From positions 682,001-746,000 of the forward strand of contig JACKHI010000001.1 of the NCBI GenBank assembly GCA_020639075.1: a stretch of 64,000 nucleotides of DNA, in the 5' to 3' direction. Shown here piece by piece: positions 15,523 to 24,688 of this stretch. The notes under the pieces are model-generated. The model saw nothing but the letters and a program-made list of their open reading frames with translations. It searched no databases and was not told where the DNA came from. This DNA comes from Phycisphaerales bacterium. Its GTDB lineage: Bacteria > Planctomycetota > Phycisphaerae > UBA1845 > UTPLA1. The first letter of the stretch is position 1, and every line of letters begins with the position of its first letter. A program made the translations under genes and the position numbers.

Positions 15523-18165
15523 TTGACGGCGCTGTCGCGGCCAAGATGTATCCGTAGGCTACGGCAACGACAAATCTACTGTCGCGAGGACCAGTTTCCG
15601 TTGTTTATCGATCGTCACCGCGCATTCAGACTTCTAGGACCCTTACTCGCCGTCGTCATGTTCGCCGGCGCCCTCTGGGTGTTACATGACGAATTGCGAC
15701 ACGTACGCTACCACGACCTGATCAAACAGGTCGGACTGATTCCGGGACGGCGGATCGGCCTCGCCCTGGCTCTCACGTTTTTGAGCTACCTGACGTTGAC
15801 GGGATACGACGCGCTCGGGTTCCTCTACCTGAAACGCAAGCTGGCCTATTACCGAATCGGCATGGCGTCGTTCCTCGGATACGCGTTCAGCCACAATCTA
15901 GGATTCGCGGCGCTGACCGGCCCGGCAATTCGATACCGCGTGTACTCCGCGTGGGGACTGACCGCCTTCGACGTCGCAAAGCTCTTCGCATTGTGCGGAG
16001 CGACATTCTGGCTGGGGTACCTTGCGCTCAGCGGCGCCGCATTCCTCATCGAACCGTTGTCGCTTCCCGATGCGTTCCACCTGTCGTCGATTCCCTTGCG
16101 ACCATTGGGCGCCTTGCTGATCGGCCTGCTCGCATTTTACCTCTATTGGACAGGCGTCAGGAAACGGGATCTGAAACTGCACTCGTGGGTCTTCCCGGCG
16201 CCGGCACTTCACTTGTCGATCATCGGGGTCATCCTGTCGTGCATCGATTGGACGCTGGCCGGCGCCGTCCTCTACGTTCTCTTGCCTCCCGCCAAAGGTC
16301 TGGCGTTTTCAACATTCATGAGCATGTTTCTCCTTGCCCAACTGGTTGCGCTCGTCTGCCACGTGCCCGGCGGGATTGGTGTATTCGAGTCGCTCATGCT
16401 GATTTTTCTGAAATCGCACTTGGACTCATCCGCGATTCTCGGAATCCTGCTCGTCTATCGATGCATTTATTATCTGTTCCCGCTCGGCGTCGCAACATTA
16501 CTGCTCGCCGGTCACGAGGCATTTCGCCGGCGATCGATCATGATCCGATTGTTCGGCGCACTGGAAACCTGGGCGTCGCCGCTGGTGCCGAATCTTCTGG
16601 CGATCGCGATGTTCCTTTGCGGCACAGTACTCCTCCTCTCGGGCGCAACGCCCGCGACAGAGGATCGCCTTCATTGGCTGCGAACCGTCATCCCATTGCC
16701 CGCCGTTGAAGCATCGCATTTCATCGGCAGTGTCATCGGCACGACGCTTGTCATCCTCGCTCGGGCGATTCAACGGCGTTCAAGCGCCGCGTATTTCGTT
16801 GCAGCGGGGTTGCTGGCCGTCGGTATCGTCAGTTCGTTGATCAAGGGCTTGGATTACGAGGAAGCGATCGTGTTGACGATCGCAATCCTCGCACTGGTGC
16901 CATGCCGACGGCATTTTTACAGACATGCTTCTGTCTTCCATCAGCCCTTTTCAGCCGGCTGGATCGCCGCCGTGGCGATCGCGTTGTTGTGTACGCTCTG
17001 GTTGTGCTTCTTTTCGTACAAGCATGTTGACTACAATCAGGAACTCTGGTGGCATTTCAGTTTTCGTGGCGACGCTCCGCGGTCGATGCGAGCACTGGTC
17101 GGCATCACCGCGGTGCTCCTCTTCTTTGTATTCGCCCGACTGCTCGGCCCGGGTCGCCAGAGACCGCAACTCCCCGGCCCCGACGAGTTGCGAATCGCCC
17201 TGCCGATTATCCGAATGTCGCCGAACACGGATGCCAACCTGGCGCTGCTGGGGGACAAGTCGCTGCTGTTCAATGACGAAAAAGACGCATTCATCATGTA
17301 TGGCGTCAGCGGTCGAAGCTGGATCGCGCTGGGCGATCCTGTCGGGCCCGCATCCCGCCAGCGCGATCTCGCCTGGAACTTCCATGAACTCTGCGACGCC
17401 CACGGGGGAACAACGGTGTTCTACGAAGTGTCGAATACATGCCTGCCCCACTACCTTGAAATGGGGCTCGGCATTGCAAAAGTGGGAGAAGACGCCCACG
17501 TCGCGTTGGCGGACTTCACGCTGGAGGGCTCTGCGCACAAGGAACTCCGCCAGGTGCGCAATCGACTCACGAAAGACGGATGCGCCCTGACGATCGCGCC
17601 CGCAACTGATGTTGAGGCGCTGCTTCCCGAGTTACGGCGTGTGTCGGATGCTTGGCTGATGGAGAAACACACGCGTGAGAAGGGGTTTTCGCTCGGTTTT
17701 TTTGACGAGAGTTACTTATCCCAATTCCCGATCGCATTACTCCACAGGCACAATAGCCTCGTCGCATTCGCCAACTTGTGGCAAGCCGCCGAAAAGGAGG
17801 AGTTATCCATCGACCTGATGCGTTACGCGCCCGATGCTCCGAGCGGCGTGATGGACTTCCTGTTCTCGGAGTTGATGTTGTGGGGCAAGGCGGAGGGGTA
17901 TCGACGATTCAACCTCGGAATGGCGCCACTCGCCGGCCTCGATCATCATCCATTGTCCCCTGTGTGGAACAAGATCGGCAACGCGATATTTCGACACGGT
18001 GAGCACTTTTACAACTTCAGAGGATTGCGACAGTACAAAGCGAAGTTCAACCCCGAATGGCGTCCACGATATCTCGCACATCCCGGCGGTCTCGCACTGC
18101 CGGGCATCCTGCTCGATCTTGGATCGCTGACATCGGGAGGAATCAAAGGGATTGTCGGGAAGTAG
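15523..18165 (+). CDS. mprF: MprF-like bifunctional phosphatidylglycerol lysyltransferase/flippase
   Basis: An 880-residue membrane protein, the usual length for MprF. Residues ~30-545 are rich in hydrophobic segments (about 14), including the flippase domain with HVPGGIGVFESLMLI. From about residue 555 there is the soluble DUF2156 aminoacyl-transferase domain (LALLGDKSLLFNDEKDAFIM, IALGDPVGP, and near the end FNLGMAPLAGL and YKAKFNPEW). The family moves an amino acid from aminoacyl-tRNA to phosphatidylglycerol and flips the product, which lowers the negative surface charge and protects against cationic peptides. The amino acid used (lysine, alanine or other) cannot be told. The start is a TTG with GAGG upstream. 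It is preceded by the LacI-family gene 54 bases away and is convergent with the pentose-phosphate operon. Confidence 0.92.
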   Translation: MTALSRPRCIRRLRQRQIYCREDQFPLFIDRHRAFRLLGPLLAVVMFAGALWVLHDELRHVRYHDLIKQVGLIPGRRIGLALALTFLSYLTLTGYDALGFLYLKRKLAYYRIGMASFLGYAFSHNLGFAALTGPAIRYRVYSAWGLTAFDVAKLFALCGATFWLGYLALSGAAFLIEPLSLPDAFHLSSIPLRPLGALLIGLLAFYLYWTGVRKRDLKLHSWVFPAPALHLSIIGVILSCIDWTLAGAVLYVLLPPAKGLAFSTFMSMFLLAQLVALVCHVPGGIGVFESLMLIFLKSHLDSSAILGILLVYRCIYYLFPLGVATLLLAGHEAFRRRSIMIRLFGALETWASPLVPNLLAIAMFLCGTVLLLSGATPATEDRLHWLRTVIPLPAVEASHFIGSVIGTTLVILARAIQRRSSAAYFVAAGLLAVGIVSSLIKGLDYEEAIVLTIAILALVPCRRHFYRHASVFHQPFSAGWIAAVAIALLCTLWLCFFSYKHVDYNQELWWHFSFRGDAPRSMRALVGITAVLLFFVFARLLGPGRQRPQLPGPDELRIALPIIRMSPNTDANLALLGDKSLLFNDEKDAFIMYGVSGRSWIALGDPVGPASRQRDLAWNFHELCDAHGGTTVFYEVSNTCLPHYLEMGLGIAKVGEDAHVALADFTLEGSAHKELRQVRNRLTKDGCALTIAPATDVEALLPELRRVSDAWLMEKHTREKGFSLGFFDESYLSQFPIALLHRHNSLVAFANLWQAAEKEELSIDLMRYAPDAPSGVMDFLFSELMLWGKAEGYRRFNLGMAPLAGLDHHPLSPVWNKIGNAIFRHGEHFYNFRGLRQYKAKFNPEWRPRYLAHPGGLALPGILLDLGSLTSGGIKGIVGK

Positions 18166-18188
18166 AGACGTTTGTAGGCGCTCACGTG

Positions 18189-18216
18189 GTCAGCGCAGGC
18201 GGCGATATTCGCTGAC
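18189..18216. terminator. Inverted repeat between convergent genes
   Basis: GTCAGCG and CGCTGAC are perfect 7-base arms with a 14-base loop, lying in the 127-base gap between the convergent mprF-like and pgl genes. No T tract follows, so it is only a candidate terminator. Confidence 0.3.
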
Positions 18217-18292
18217 GTCGTCGCAACCTGACTTCGATCAGTGCAGCAACGCCGCGCCCGGCAAGGATCGTCGACGAATCGACTTTGGGAGC

Positions 18293-19030
18293 TCAGGCGT
18301 GACGGGGGGAATCAGGCAGCTTCGCGGCCGCAGCGTGATCGACCAGCCACGACGTCACGTTAGCGGCCGGCCTCAGAAGCTGTGCCGGTAACCTATCGGG
18401 CTCGTAGTCCCCGACGAGTACGTCCCGCAACACGTCGGCCTTCTCCGCTCCGGCCACGAGAAAGGCAATGGCCGACGCCCCTGAGAGCACGGGGGCCGTC
18501 AGCGTAACGCGCCATAAGCCGGACTCCGCCACGTAGACCTCCGCCGCTCGACGCATTCGTTCGTGAATCACACTCGTGCCCGGAAACAGCGACGCAGTAT
18601 GGCCGTTGGTTCCCAATCCGAGCAGCACGAGATCGAACCGCGGAAGCTCAACGCCGAAGTGGTCGATCAACTCCGCCTCATACCCTGATGCTGCATCCGC
18701 CGGAAGAAGTTCACCGCGAATGCGATGCACGTTGCCGACGGGAATCGGCACATGATCCAGTAGCGCGTCGCACGTCATTCGATAATTGCTGCGTGCATCG
18801 TCCGGCGGCACGCATCGTTCATCGCCCCAGAATACGTAAACACGATCCCACTCGACCTGATCACAGTAGGGCTCACGTGCGAGCAGTTCATATGCGGCCT
18901 TCGGTGTACTTCCACCCGCGAGCGCGACGCTGAATCTCCCCTGCGACTGCACTGCCAATCTCGCCCGCTCGACGAACATTGACGCCGCGCCGTGCATCAG
19001 CGCATCAGAATCAGGAAAGAACCGGATCAC
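18293..19030 (-). CDS. pgl: 6-phosphogluconolactonase
   Basis: A 245-residue DevB-type lactonase that hydrolyses 6-phosphogluconolactone to 6-phosphogluconate in the cytoplasm. Typical motifs are FSVALAGGSTPKAAYELL, VYVFWGDERCVPPDD, SNYRMT and LGLGTNGHTASLFPG. I chose the GTG at 19028-19030: it overlaps the TGA of zwf as GTGA, giving translational coupling, and yields the normal family length. The frame is open further upstream, but that extension lies inside zwf and does not look like family sequence. It is the last gene of the nine-gene operon and directly follows zwf, whose product it uses. Confidence 0.95.
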   Translation of the reverse strand: MIRFFPDSDALMHGAASMFVERARLAVQSQGRFSVALAGGSTPKAAYELLAREPYCDQVEWDRVYVFWGDERCVPPDDARSNYRMTCDALLDHVPIPVGNVHRIRGELLPADAASGYEAELIDHFGVELPRFDLVLLGLGTNGHTASLFPGTSVIHERMRRAAEVYVAESGLWRVTLTAPVLSGASAIAFLVAGAEKADVLRDVLVGDYEPDRLPAQLLRPAANVTSWLVDHAAAAKLPDSPRHA

Positions 19031-20562
19031 GGTGAAGCGTCCGAGGGTTTGCCTTTTTGAACGTCCGGAACCCACCAGTTTCGGCCGTCGCGAGCGAGCA
19101 GCATCACGGCACTGTCCGGTCCCCACGACCCGGCAGGGTAGTTCGGAAAGTCCGTTGGCCGCACATTCTCCCACGCTGAGATGATCGGCATGACAACCGA
19201 CCAGGCCGCCTCGACCTGATCCGCCCGCATGAACTGCGTTGCGTCGCCGAGAATCACGTCCAGCAACAAAGTTTCGTAGGCCTCGGGTTCCGACGCCCGT
19301 GGAAACGCCTCTTTGTAAAGAAAGTCCATGTCGACAGTCTGCAGGCGCATCGGCGAACCGGGCTGCTTCGCCTGTATCTTGACTTGAATGCCCTCATCCG
19401 GCTGAATCCGCAGCACAATCCGATTGGGTTGAATGTCCGGCACAGTGTCCGGCGGAAAAGCAAGGTGCGGAACCGGTCGAAACTGGATCACGATTTCCGA
19501 CACGCGCGCCGGCAATCGCTTACCGGAACGCAAATAGAATGGAACGTCGTGCCACCGCCAGTTGTCGATCTGAAGGCGCAACGCCGCAAATGTCTCTGTA
19601 TTCGATTCAGGGCTGACGCTTCGTTCCTTGCAATACGCCGTCGCTTGTTCCCCCCGGACCCAACCTGAATCGTATTGGCCGCGAGCCGCACTGAGATGAA
19701 CCTGGTCCTCCGAAATCGGGCGGATCGCCTGGAGCACGTCGACCTTCTTATTTCGGATCTCGTCAGCATTGAACGAGACGGGACATTCCATTGCCACGTA
19801 GCATAGAATCTGCATCAGGTGATTCTGAATCATGTCGCGCAGCGCGCCCGATTTGTCGTAATAGCCGCCGCGATGCTCCACGCCGACGCTTTCGGCGACC
19901 GTTATCTGTACGCAGTCTATGTACCGCCGGTTCCATAGCGGCTCCATCAGCGAGTTTGCGAAGCGAAACGCCAGAATGTTCTGAACCGTATCCTTGCCGA
20001 GATAATGATCGATACGAAAGATCTGGGATTCGTCAAATACGCACGTCAACTTCGCATTCAACTCTCTTGCCGAATCCAGATCCCGACCGAACGGCTTTTC
20101 ACAGACGATGCGCGATCTGGCCTTGTCGGCCGCCAACCCGGCATTGCAGAGCCCATTTGCAACCAGCTCCATCACACTCGGCGGCGTCGCCAGGTAGAAC
20201 ATGATGTTCGCCTCAGTCCCCCACTCCTTTTTCTTATCGCCGATCATCTCGGCCAGCTTCTTGAACAGCGAGTCGTCGTTGAAGTCGCCGGACAATGTAT
20301 GCAGGTCGGCGGCAAACGCCGCCCAGGGTGCGTCGTCCGCCTTACCTCGACGAGAATACTTGTCCACCGCTTGACGCATGAGACGACGAAAATCGTCATC
20401 CGACTTCGCCGTGCGATCCACGCCGATCACAGCCAGCCGATCCGTCAGCAATTTGTCCAGACTCAAGTTGTAGAGGGCCGGCAGGAGCTTGCGCGAGGTT
20501 AAGTCCCCACTCGCTCCAAATATGACTACGATCGTCGGTGCACTTCGCTTCTGGTTGCCCAT
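19027..20562 (-). CDS. zwf: Glucose-6-phosphate 1-dehydrogenase
   Basis: A 511-residue enzyme oxidising glucose 6-phosphate to 6-phosphogluconolactone with NADP+ (or NAD+). The N-terminal Rossmann motif GASGDLTSRKLLPALYNL is at about residues 16-33, and the active-site signature RIDHYLGKDTVQNIL near 190-205 contains the catalytic Asp-His pair. FLRSGKRLP is the usual C-terminal substrate-side motif. The start at 20562 has GAGGAAAT just upstream. It follows gnd by 18 bases and overlaps pgl at its end, so the whole oxidative branch is on one transcript. Confidence 0.97.
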   Translation of the reverse strand: MGNQKRSAPTIVVIFGASGDLTSRKLLPALYNLSLDKLLTDRLAVIGVDRTAKSDDDFRRLMRQAVDKYSRRGKADDAPWAAFAADLHTLSGDFNDDSLFKKLAEMIGDKKKEWGTEANIMFYLATPPSVMELVANGLCNAGLAADKARSRIVCEKPFGRDLDSARELNAKLTCVFDESQIFRIDHYLGKDTVQNILAFRFANSLMEPLWNRRYIDCVQITVAESVGVEHRGGYYDKSGALRDMIQNHLMQILCYVAMECPVSFNADEIRNKKVDVLQAIRPISEDQVHLSAARGQYDSGWVRGEQATAYCKERSVSPESNTETFAALRLQIDNWRWHDVPFYLRSGKRLPARVSEIVIQFRPVPHLAFPPDTVPDIQPNRIVLRIQPDEGIQVKIQAKQPGSPMRLQTVDMDFLYKEAFPRASEPEAYETLLLDVILGDATQFMRADQVEAAWSVVMPIISAWENVRPTDFPNYPAGSWGPDSAVMLLARDGRNWWVPDVQKGKPSDASP

Positions 20563-20580
20563 GATTTCCTCGAGGGAGCG

Positions 20581-22008
20581 TCACTCAGATTGGGGCAATG
20601 GCTCGCCCCATTGTGTGTGGAAAACGCCCTTCTGATCGATCCGTTCGTACGTGTGGGCGCCGAAATAATCCCGCTGCGCCTGGATCAGATTGAACGGCAT
20701 CCAATCGCTGCGATACGCGTCAAAGTACGCCAAACATGCCATAAACCCTGCAATCGGAATACCTCGCTCAACGCCCTGCGCAACAACCGTTCGAAGGGCA
20801 GCCTGCAGCGAGCTCAGCCGCTCCGCCATGTTCGGAGCCACGATCAAATCCGACAATTCATCATTGGCCTTGTAAGCGACACGGATTTCCTCAAGCAATG
20901 CGGATCGAATGATGCACCCGCCTCGCCAAATGCGCGCGATCGCTTCCATGTTCAGATCATATCCATACGCCTTCGAAGCGGCCTGAAGCTGCGCCATCCC
21001 CTGTGCGTACGTGAGAATCGTCGACGCGTGCAGGGCGTCGTGCACTTGATTGACGGCATCTCTTGAGAAATCACCCGTCGGCGCCGGTCCGCGCAGGATC
21101 CGGTTTGCAGCATGACGCACGTCCTCTCGACCTGACAGATCTCGCAGCCCCACAGCGATATCGATCGTCGGCGTCGGAACTTTCAACGCCAGCGCATCCT
21201 GCGATGTCCACTGGCCCGTCCCCTTTTGACGCGCAACACCGAGAATCATGTCAATCAAAGAGTTGTCAGACTGAACGTCCTTCTGACGAAAGATCATCGA
21301 CGTTATTTCGATCAGAAAGCTGCTCAGCGCGCCCTCGTTCCAGCGTTCAAAAACGTCCGCGAGTTCCTGATTCGAAAGTCCGACGCCTCGTTTGAGCAAG
21401 TCGTATGATTCGGCGATGAGCTGCATCAAGCCGTACTCGATGCCGTTGTGCACCATCTTCACATAGTGACCGGCGGATCCTGGTCCCAGATAAGTAACGC
21501 ACGGCTCTCCATCCACGTCGGCGGCGATCGACTCCAGAATCGGCCGCACGCGCTCGTACGCTTCCCTCGAGCCGCCGGGCATCATGCTGGGGCCATGCCG
21601 CGCGCCCGACTCCCCGCCGGAAATACCCATACCGAAAAAGTGAATGCGTTGCTTGGCCAGAGACTCGACTCGCCGATTCGTATCCGTGAAGTGGGAGTTT
21701 CCGGCGTCGATCAGGAGATCGTCCGGCGACAACATCGGGGCGAGCTCGCGTATCACGGCGTCCACCGGCGCACCGGCCGGTACGAGCATCATGATCGCCC
21801 GCGGCTTGCGAAGCATCGCGACAAACGCCTTCGGGTCCGTCGTGGCGGAAGCCGGTTTCTCCTTCGCCTCGTCAACGAGCGCCCTTGCCTTGGCCGCATC
21901 CGTGTCCAGCCCCGCCGTCGAAAAACCATGGTCCAGCATGTTCAACAGGACGTTACGCCCCATGACGCCAAGACCGACCATGCCGATGTCGTGTTCTCGA
22001 ATCTCCAT
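20581..22008 (-). CDS. gnd: 6-phosphogluconate dehydrogenase, decarboxylating
   Basis: A 475-residue enzyme of the long (about 470) NADP-type class. It has the N-terminal coenzyme motif IGMVGLGVMGRNVLLNM, the substrate-site motif GISGGESGARHGPSMMPGG, the catalytic Lys region (GSAGHYVKMVHNGIEYG) and the C-terminal dimer tail (WRGGCIIRS). It converts 6-phosphogluconate to ribulose 5-phosphate, CO2 and NADPH. It lies 12 bases after the HAD gene and 18 bases before zwf in the operon. Its full length and intact motifs suggest an active enzyme. Confidence 0.97.
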   Translation of the reverse strand: MEIREHDIGMVGLGVMGRNVLLNMLDHGFSTAGLDTDAAKARALVDEAKEKPASATTDPKAFVAMLRKPRAIMMLVPAGAPVDAVIRELAPMLSPDDLLIDAGNSHFTDTNRRVESLAKQRIHFFGMGISGGESGARHGPSMMPGGSREAYERVRPILESIAADVDGEPCVTYLGPGSAGHYVKMVHNGIEYGLMQLIAESYDLLKRGVGLSNQELADVFERWNEGALSSFLIEITSMIFRQKDVQSDNSLIDMILGVARQKGTGQWTSQDALALKVPTPTIDIAVGLRDLSGREDVRHAANRILRGPAPTGDFSRDAVNQVHDALHASTILTYAQGMAQLQAASKAYGYDLNMEAIARIWRGGCIIRSALLEEIRVAYKANDELSDLIVAPNMAERLSSLQAALRTVVAQGVERGIPIAGFMACLAYFDAYRSDWMPFNLIQAQRDYFGAHTYERIDQKGVFHTQWGEPLPQSE

Positions 22009-22020
22009 GTCGATGGCTTC

Positions 22021-22644
22021 CTACCGTTCGTCCAGCGTCAATCCTAGGTCCGCCAGTTTCCGCCGCGTCGTGTCGACACTCTCGTGATGAATCCCATGAA
22101 TCCCAAGGCTCGCAGCCACTTCAGCAAACATGGCCCGGTCATCGAGATACGCAACACTGGACGGCTCGACCTGCGCCACGTTCAACGCGAGTCGAAATAT
22201 GTCGACATCCGGTTTGCGCAGATGCACGTAGCAGGAGAAGATGAAGAAATCCGCTACCTTCGATAACGGAAATGTCCGAACCCGATGCTCGGTCAATTCG
22301 TGTCCTTCATTGGAGATGATCGCAACGCGAAGATTGTGGAGCTTCTTCAGCGCCAGCACGTACTCGATCATGTTCGGCAGTTGCTCCGACTGCGCGAACA
22401 TGAAGGCCGTGAACGCCTCACGCGTGAACGCCCGCTTCTCAAAGAAAACAACACGAGTCAGGTAGTCATCGAGCGAGAGCTTCCCCGTCTCATAAGTGTC
22501 GAACGTCATCCTGTGGCGATCATTCATTTCGGCCGGGTCAAGTCCGAACGTCTCTGCGGCGCGCTGGCGAGCCTGGCGGTCCCAGCCGTTGGTCAGCAGC
22601 ACGCCGCCGACATCGAGAAACAACGTGTTGACCGCGCCCGCCAA
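22021..22644 (-). CDS. HAD-family hydrolase (HAD-IA, YihX/phosphatase-like)
   Basis: A 207-residue protein read from a TTG at 22644 with GGGGGC upstream, beginning 5 bases after the pgi stop codon. Motif I is FLDVGGVLL: the nucleophile Asp is present but the usual second Asp is Gly, as in the YihX/glucose-1-phosphatase-like and related HAD-IA proteins. Motif II is ISNEG, motif III the Lys of RKPD, and motif IV YLDDRAMFAEVA. A sugar-phosphate phosphatase or side-product repair enzyme for the surrounding pathway is a reasonable inference, but the substrate is unknown. It is the only gene of the operon with no assigned step. Confidence 0.85.
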   Translation of the reverse strand: MAGAVNTLFLDVGGVLLTNGWDRQARQRAAETFGLDPAEMNDRHRMTFDTYETGKLSLDDYLTRVVFFEKRAFTREAFTAFMFAQSEQLPNMIEYVLALKKLHNLRVAIISNEGHELTEHRVRTFPLSKVADFFIFSCYVHLRKPDVDIFRLALNVAQVEPSSVAYLDDRAMFAEVAASLGIHGIHHESVDTTRRKLADLGLTLDER

Positions 22645-22648
22645 GGAA

Positions 22649-24235
22649 TCAGCCCCCTACAGAAAACGTCGCTGTTGCCGGATTGCGACCGTTGAACTGC
22701 GTCGCGCGACCGTTCGCGGCCAGATGTTCGAGCAGACTGAAGATTGTCTCCGCGTCTTCTTCGCGACCGATGGCGGCGGCAATCTCACTTGCCTTCCGCG
22801 GCTGTCGCGACAGCTCCGATGCGACTCGCGTCTGAAGTGAAAGTACGGCTGTTGCCGCCTTCTTGCCCGCCTCAACACCGGGCTGATGATAGGCGTTGAT
22901 ACCGATCAGGGATGCGTAGAAGCCGACGGCCCGCTCGAACAGGGCGATCAGCACGCCGACAACGCGTGCGTCGACGTTAGGTACCGTGATTGTCATCGAC
23001 TCTCGATCGTTGCTGAACAGTGCTTCGCGCGTCCCCATCAAGAAGCCGTGCAGGTAATCCCCGGCCGTGATGCCCGGCTCGACATACACGGTTTCGCCGC
23101 CGTCGTTGAGGACGCGAATGAATACAACGAAGAAGTTGTTGACGCCGTCACGAAGCTGCTGGACATAAGCATGTTGGTCTGTCGAGCCCTTGTTCCCATA
23201 GACGGCAATGCCCTGGTCGACGCGTTCGCCATTCAGATTTAGACGTTTGCCAAGCGATTCCATGACGAGCTGCTGCAGGTAGCGACTGAATAACAGCAGT
23301 CGATCCTTGTATGGCAGCACAACCATGTCTTTCTCACCCTTGCCGCGAGTCGCGTGATTCCACATCAAGGCCATCAGGGCTGCGGGATTGTCCCGCACTG
23401 CATGCCGGCGCGTTACTTCGTCGCACGCCGCCGCCCCGGCAAGCATGGCATCGATGTCGATTCCCTGCAGCGCCGCCGGAACCAATCCGACTGCGCTCAG
23501 TTCGCTTGTCCGACCGCCCACCCAGTCCCACATGGGAAACGTCGCCAACCATTCTTGTGACTTCGCCTGTTCGTCGAGGTGTGAACCCTCGCCGGTGATC
23601 GCCACGGCATGTCGGGCGAAATCGAGCCCGGCAGCCTTGTAGGCCGCAGCGGCGGCGAGCATTCCATTGCGCGATTCCGGCGTGCTTCCGCTCTTGCTGA
23701 TCACCAGGGTTAACGTCTCGGATAATTCACTGCCGATCGCCCGCAGCGTTCTATCGCAGCCGTCGGGATCCGTGTTGTCGATGAAATGCACTTTCATCTT
23801 GTCCGAAGCCGGATCGCCCAGTGCATCACTCACGAACATCGGCCCCAGTGCGGAGCCGCCGATGCCGATTGACAGGATGCGCGAGAACTTCGCGGACTGC
23901 TGCGGCTTGATCTTCCCAGTATGGATGTCGGTCGCGAACGCCTTGATACGCGCCGTTGTTTCCTGAATTGCAGCTGTCAACTCGCGGTCAGGTGCAAGTT
24001 GCGGCGCTCGCAGCCAATAGTGCCCCACCATTCGTTGCTCATCCGGATTGGCGATGGCTCCCCGTTCGAGCGCATCCATATCATCGAATGCAGCCGCCAT
24101 CGCGGGCGCCATCGTGTCCAGGAAATCGTACGAGAATGCCATCCTGCTGACATCCAGCGTCAGATCGATCGATTCGCAGATGCACAGGTGCTCTTGATAC
24201 CGGTTCCACAATTCCGTTTTCGTCATACCGGTCAT
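22649..24235 (-). CDS. pgi: Glucose-6-phosphate isomerase
   Basis: A 528-residue enzyme interconverting glucose 6-phosphate and fructose 6-phosphate. Recognisable parts are SIGIGGSALGPMFV (phosphate site), VISKSGSTPESRNGM, the GERVDQGIAVYGNKGSTDQHAYVQQL region with the catalytic residues, and the C-terminal GINAYHQPGVEAGKK. The ATG at 24235 overlaps the TGA of rpiB (ATGA) and has GGAGGC in the correct place. In this operon it links the non-oxidative branch, which makes fructose 6-phosphate, back to glucose 6-phosphate for further oxidation. Confidence 0.96.
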   Translation of the reverse strand: MTGMTKTELWNRYQEHLCICESIDLTLDVSRMAFSYDFLDTMAPAMAAAFDDMDALERGAIANPDEQRMVGHYWLRAPQLAPDRELTAAIQETTARIKAFATDIHTGKIKPQQSAKFSRILSIGIGGSALGPMFVSDALGDPASDKMKVHFIDNTDPDGCDRTLRAIGSELSETLTLVISKSGSTPESRNGMLAAAAAYKAAGLDFARHAVAITGEGSHLDEQAKSQEWLATFPMWDWVGGRTSELSAVGLVPAALQGIDIDAMLAGAAACDEVTRRHAVRDNPAALMALMWNHATRGKGEKDMVVLPYKDRLLLFSRYLQQLVMESLGKRLNLNGERVDQGIAVYGNKGSTDQHAYVQQLRDGVNNFFVVFIRVLNDGGETVYVEPGITAGDYLHGFLMGTREALFSNDRESMTITVPNVDARVVGVLIALFERAVGFYASLIGINAYHQPGVEAGKKAATAVLSLQTRVASELSRQPRKASEIAAAIGREEDAETIFSLLEHLAANGRATQFNGRNPATATFSVGG

Positions 24236-24681
24236 TGGCTCGCCTCCTGCGCTTTCACCTTCGAGAGTCTGCGTACGTGCCGCTTCTCGCCGCTGAATCT
24301 CGCACCGAGAAACAACTCAGTCAGGGCCCAACACGCCTGTGCATCCTGCACTCGAGCCCCGAAACAGATGATATTCATGTCGTCATCCTCGACGCCTTGC
24401 CGCGCCGAGTATGCATCCTGGATCAGGCACGCCCGCGCGCCGCTCACCTTGTTGGCAGCGATGCAGGCGCCGACGCCGCTGCCGCACACGGCGATGCCGC
24501 GTTCGACACGCCGCGAAGCCACGTCACGCGCTAGCGGAATCACAAAGTCGGGATAGTCATCTCTCGGCACCAACTGCATTGCACCGAAGTCGACAACATC
24601 GTGCCCCGCACTGCGCAACAGCGCCACAAGGCGCTCCTTCAGCTCAAAGCCCCCGTGATCCGTTGCGATGCCGACACGCAT
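24232..24681 (-). CDS. rpiB: Ribose-5-phosphate isomerase B
   Basis: A 149-residue RpiB/LacAB-type isomerase. It begins MRVGIATDHGGFELKERLV with the conserved D-H-G-G phosphate-binding segment, and has the motif ERGIAVCGSGVGACIAANKV with the catalytic Cys, then ARACLIQDAYSARQGVEDDDMNIICFGAR. I start it at 24681, where the family homology begins; a longer frame exists upstream but overlaps tkt. It interconverts ribulose 5-phosphate and ribose 5-phosphate. It begins 7 bases after tkt and overlaps pgi by four bases. Confidence 0.94.
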   Translation of the reverse strand: MRVGIATDHGGFELKERLVALLRSAGHDVVDFGAMQLVPRDDYPDFVIPLARDVASRRVERGIAVCGSGVGACIAANKVSGARACLIQDAYSARQGVEDDDMNIICFGARVQDAQACWALTELFLGARFSGEKRHVRRLSKVKAQEASQ

Positions 24682-24688
24682 GATCCCC

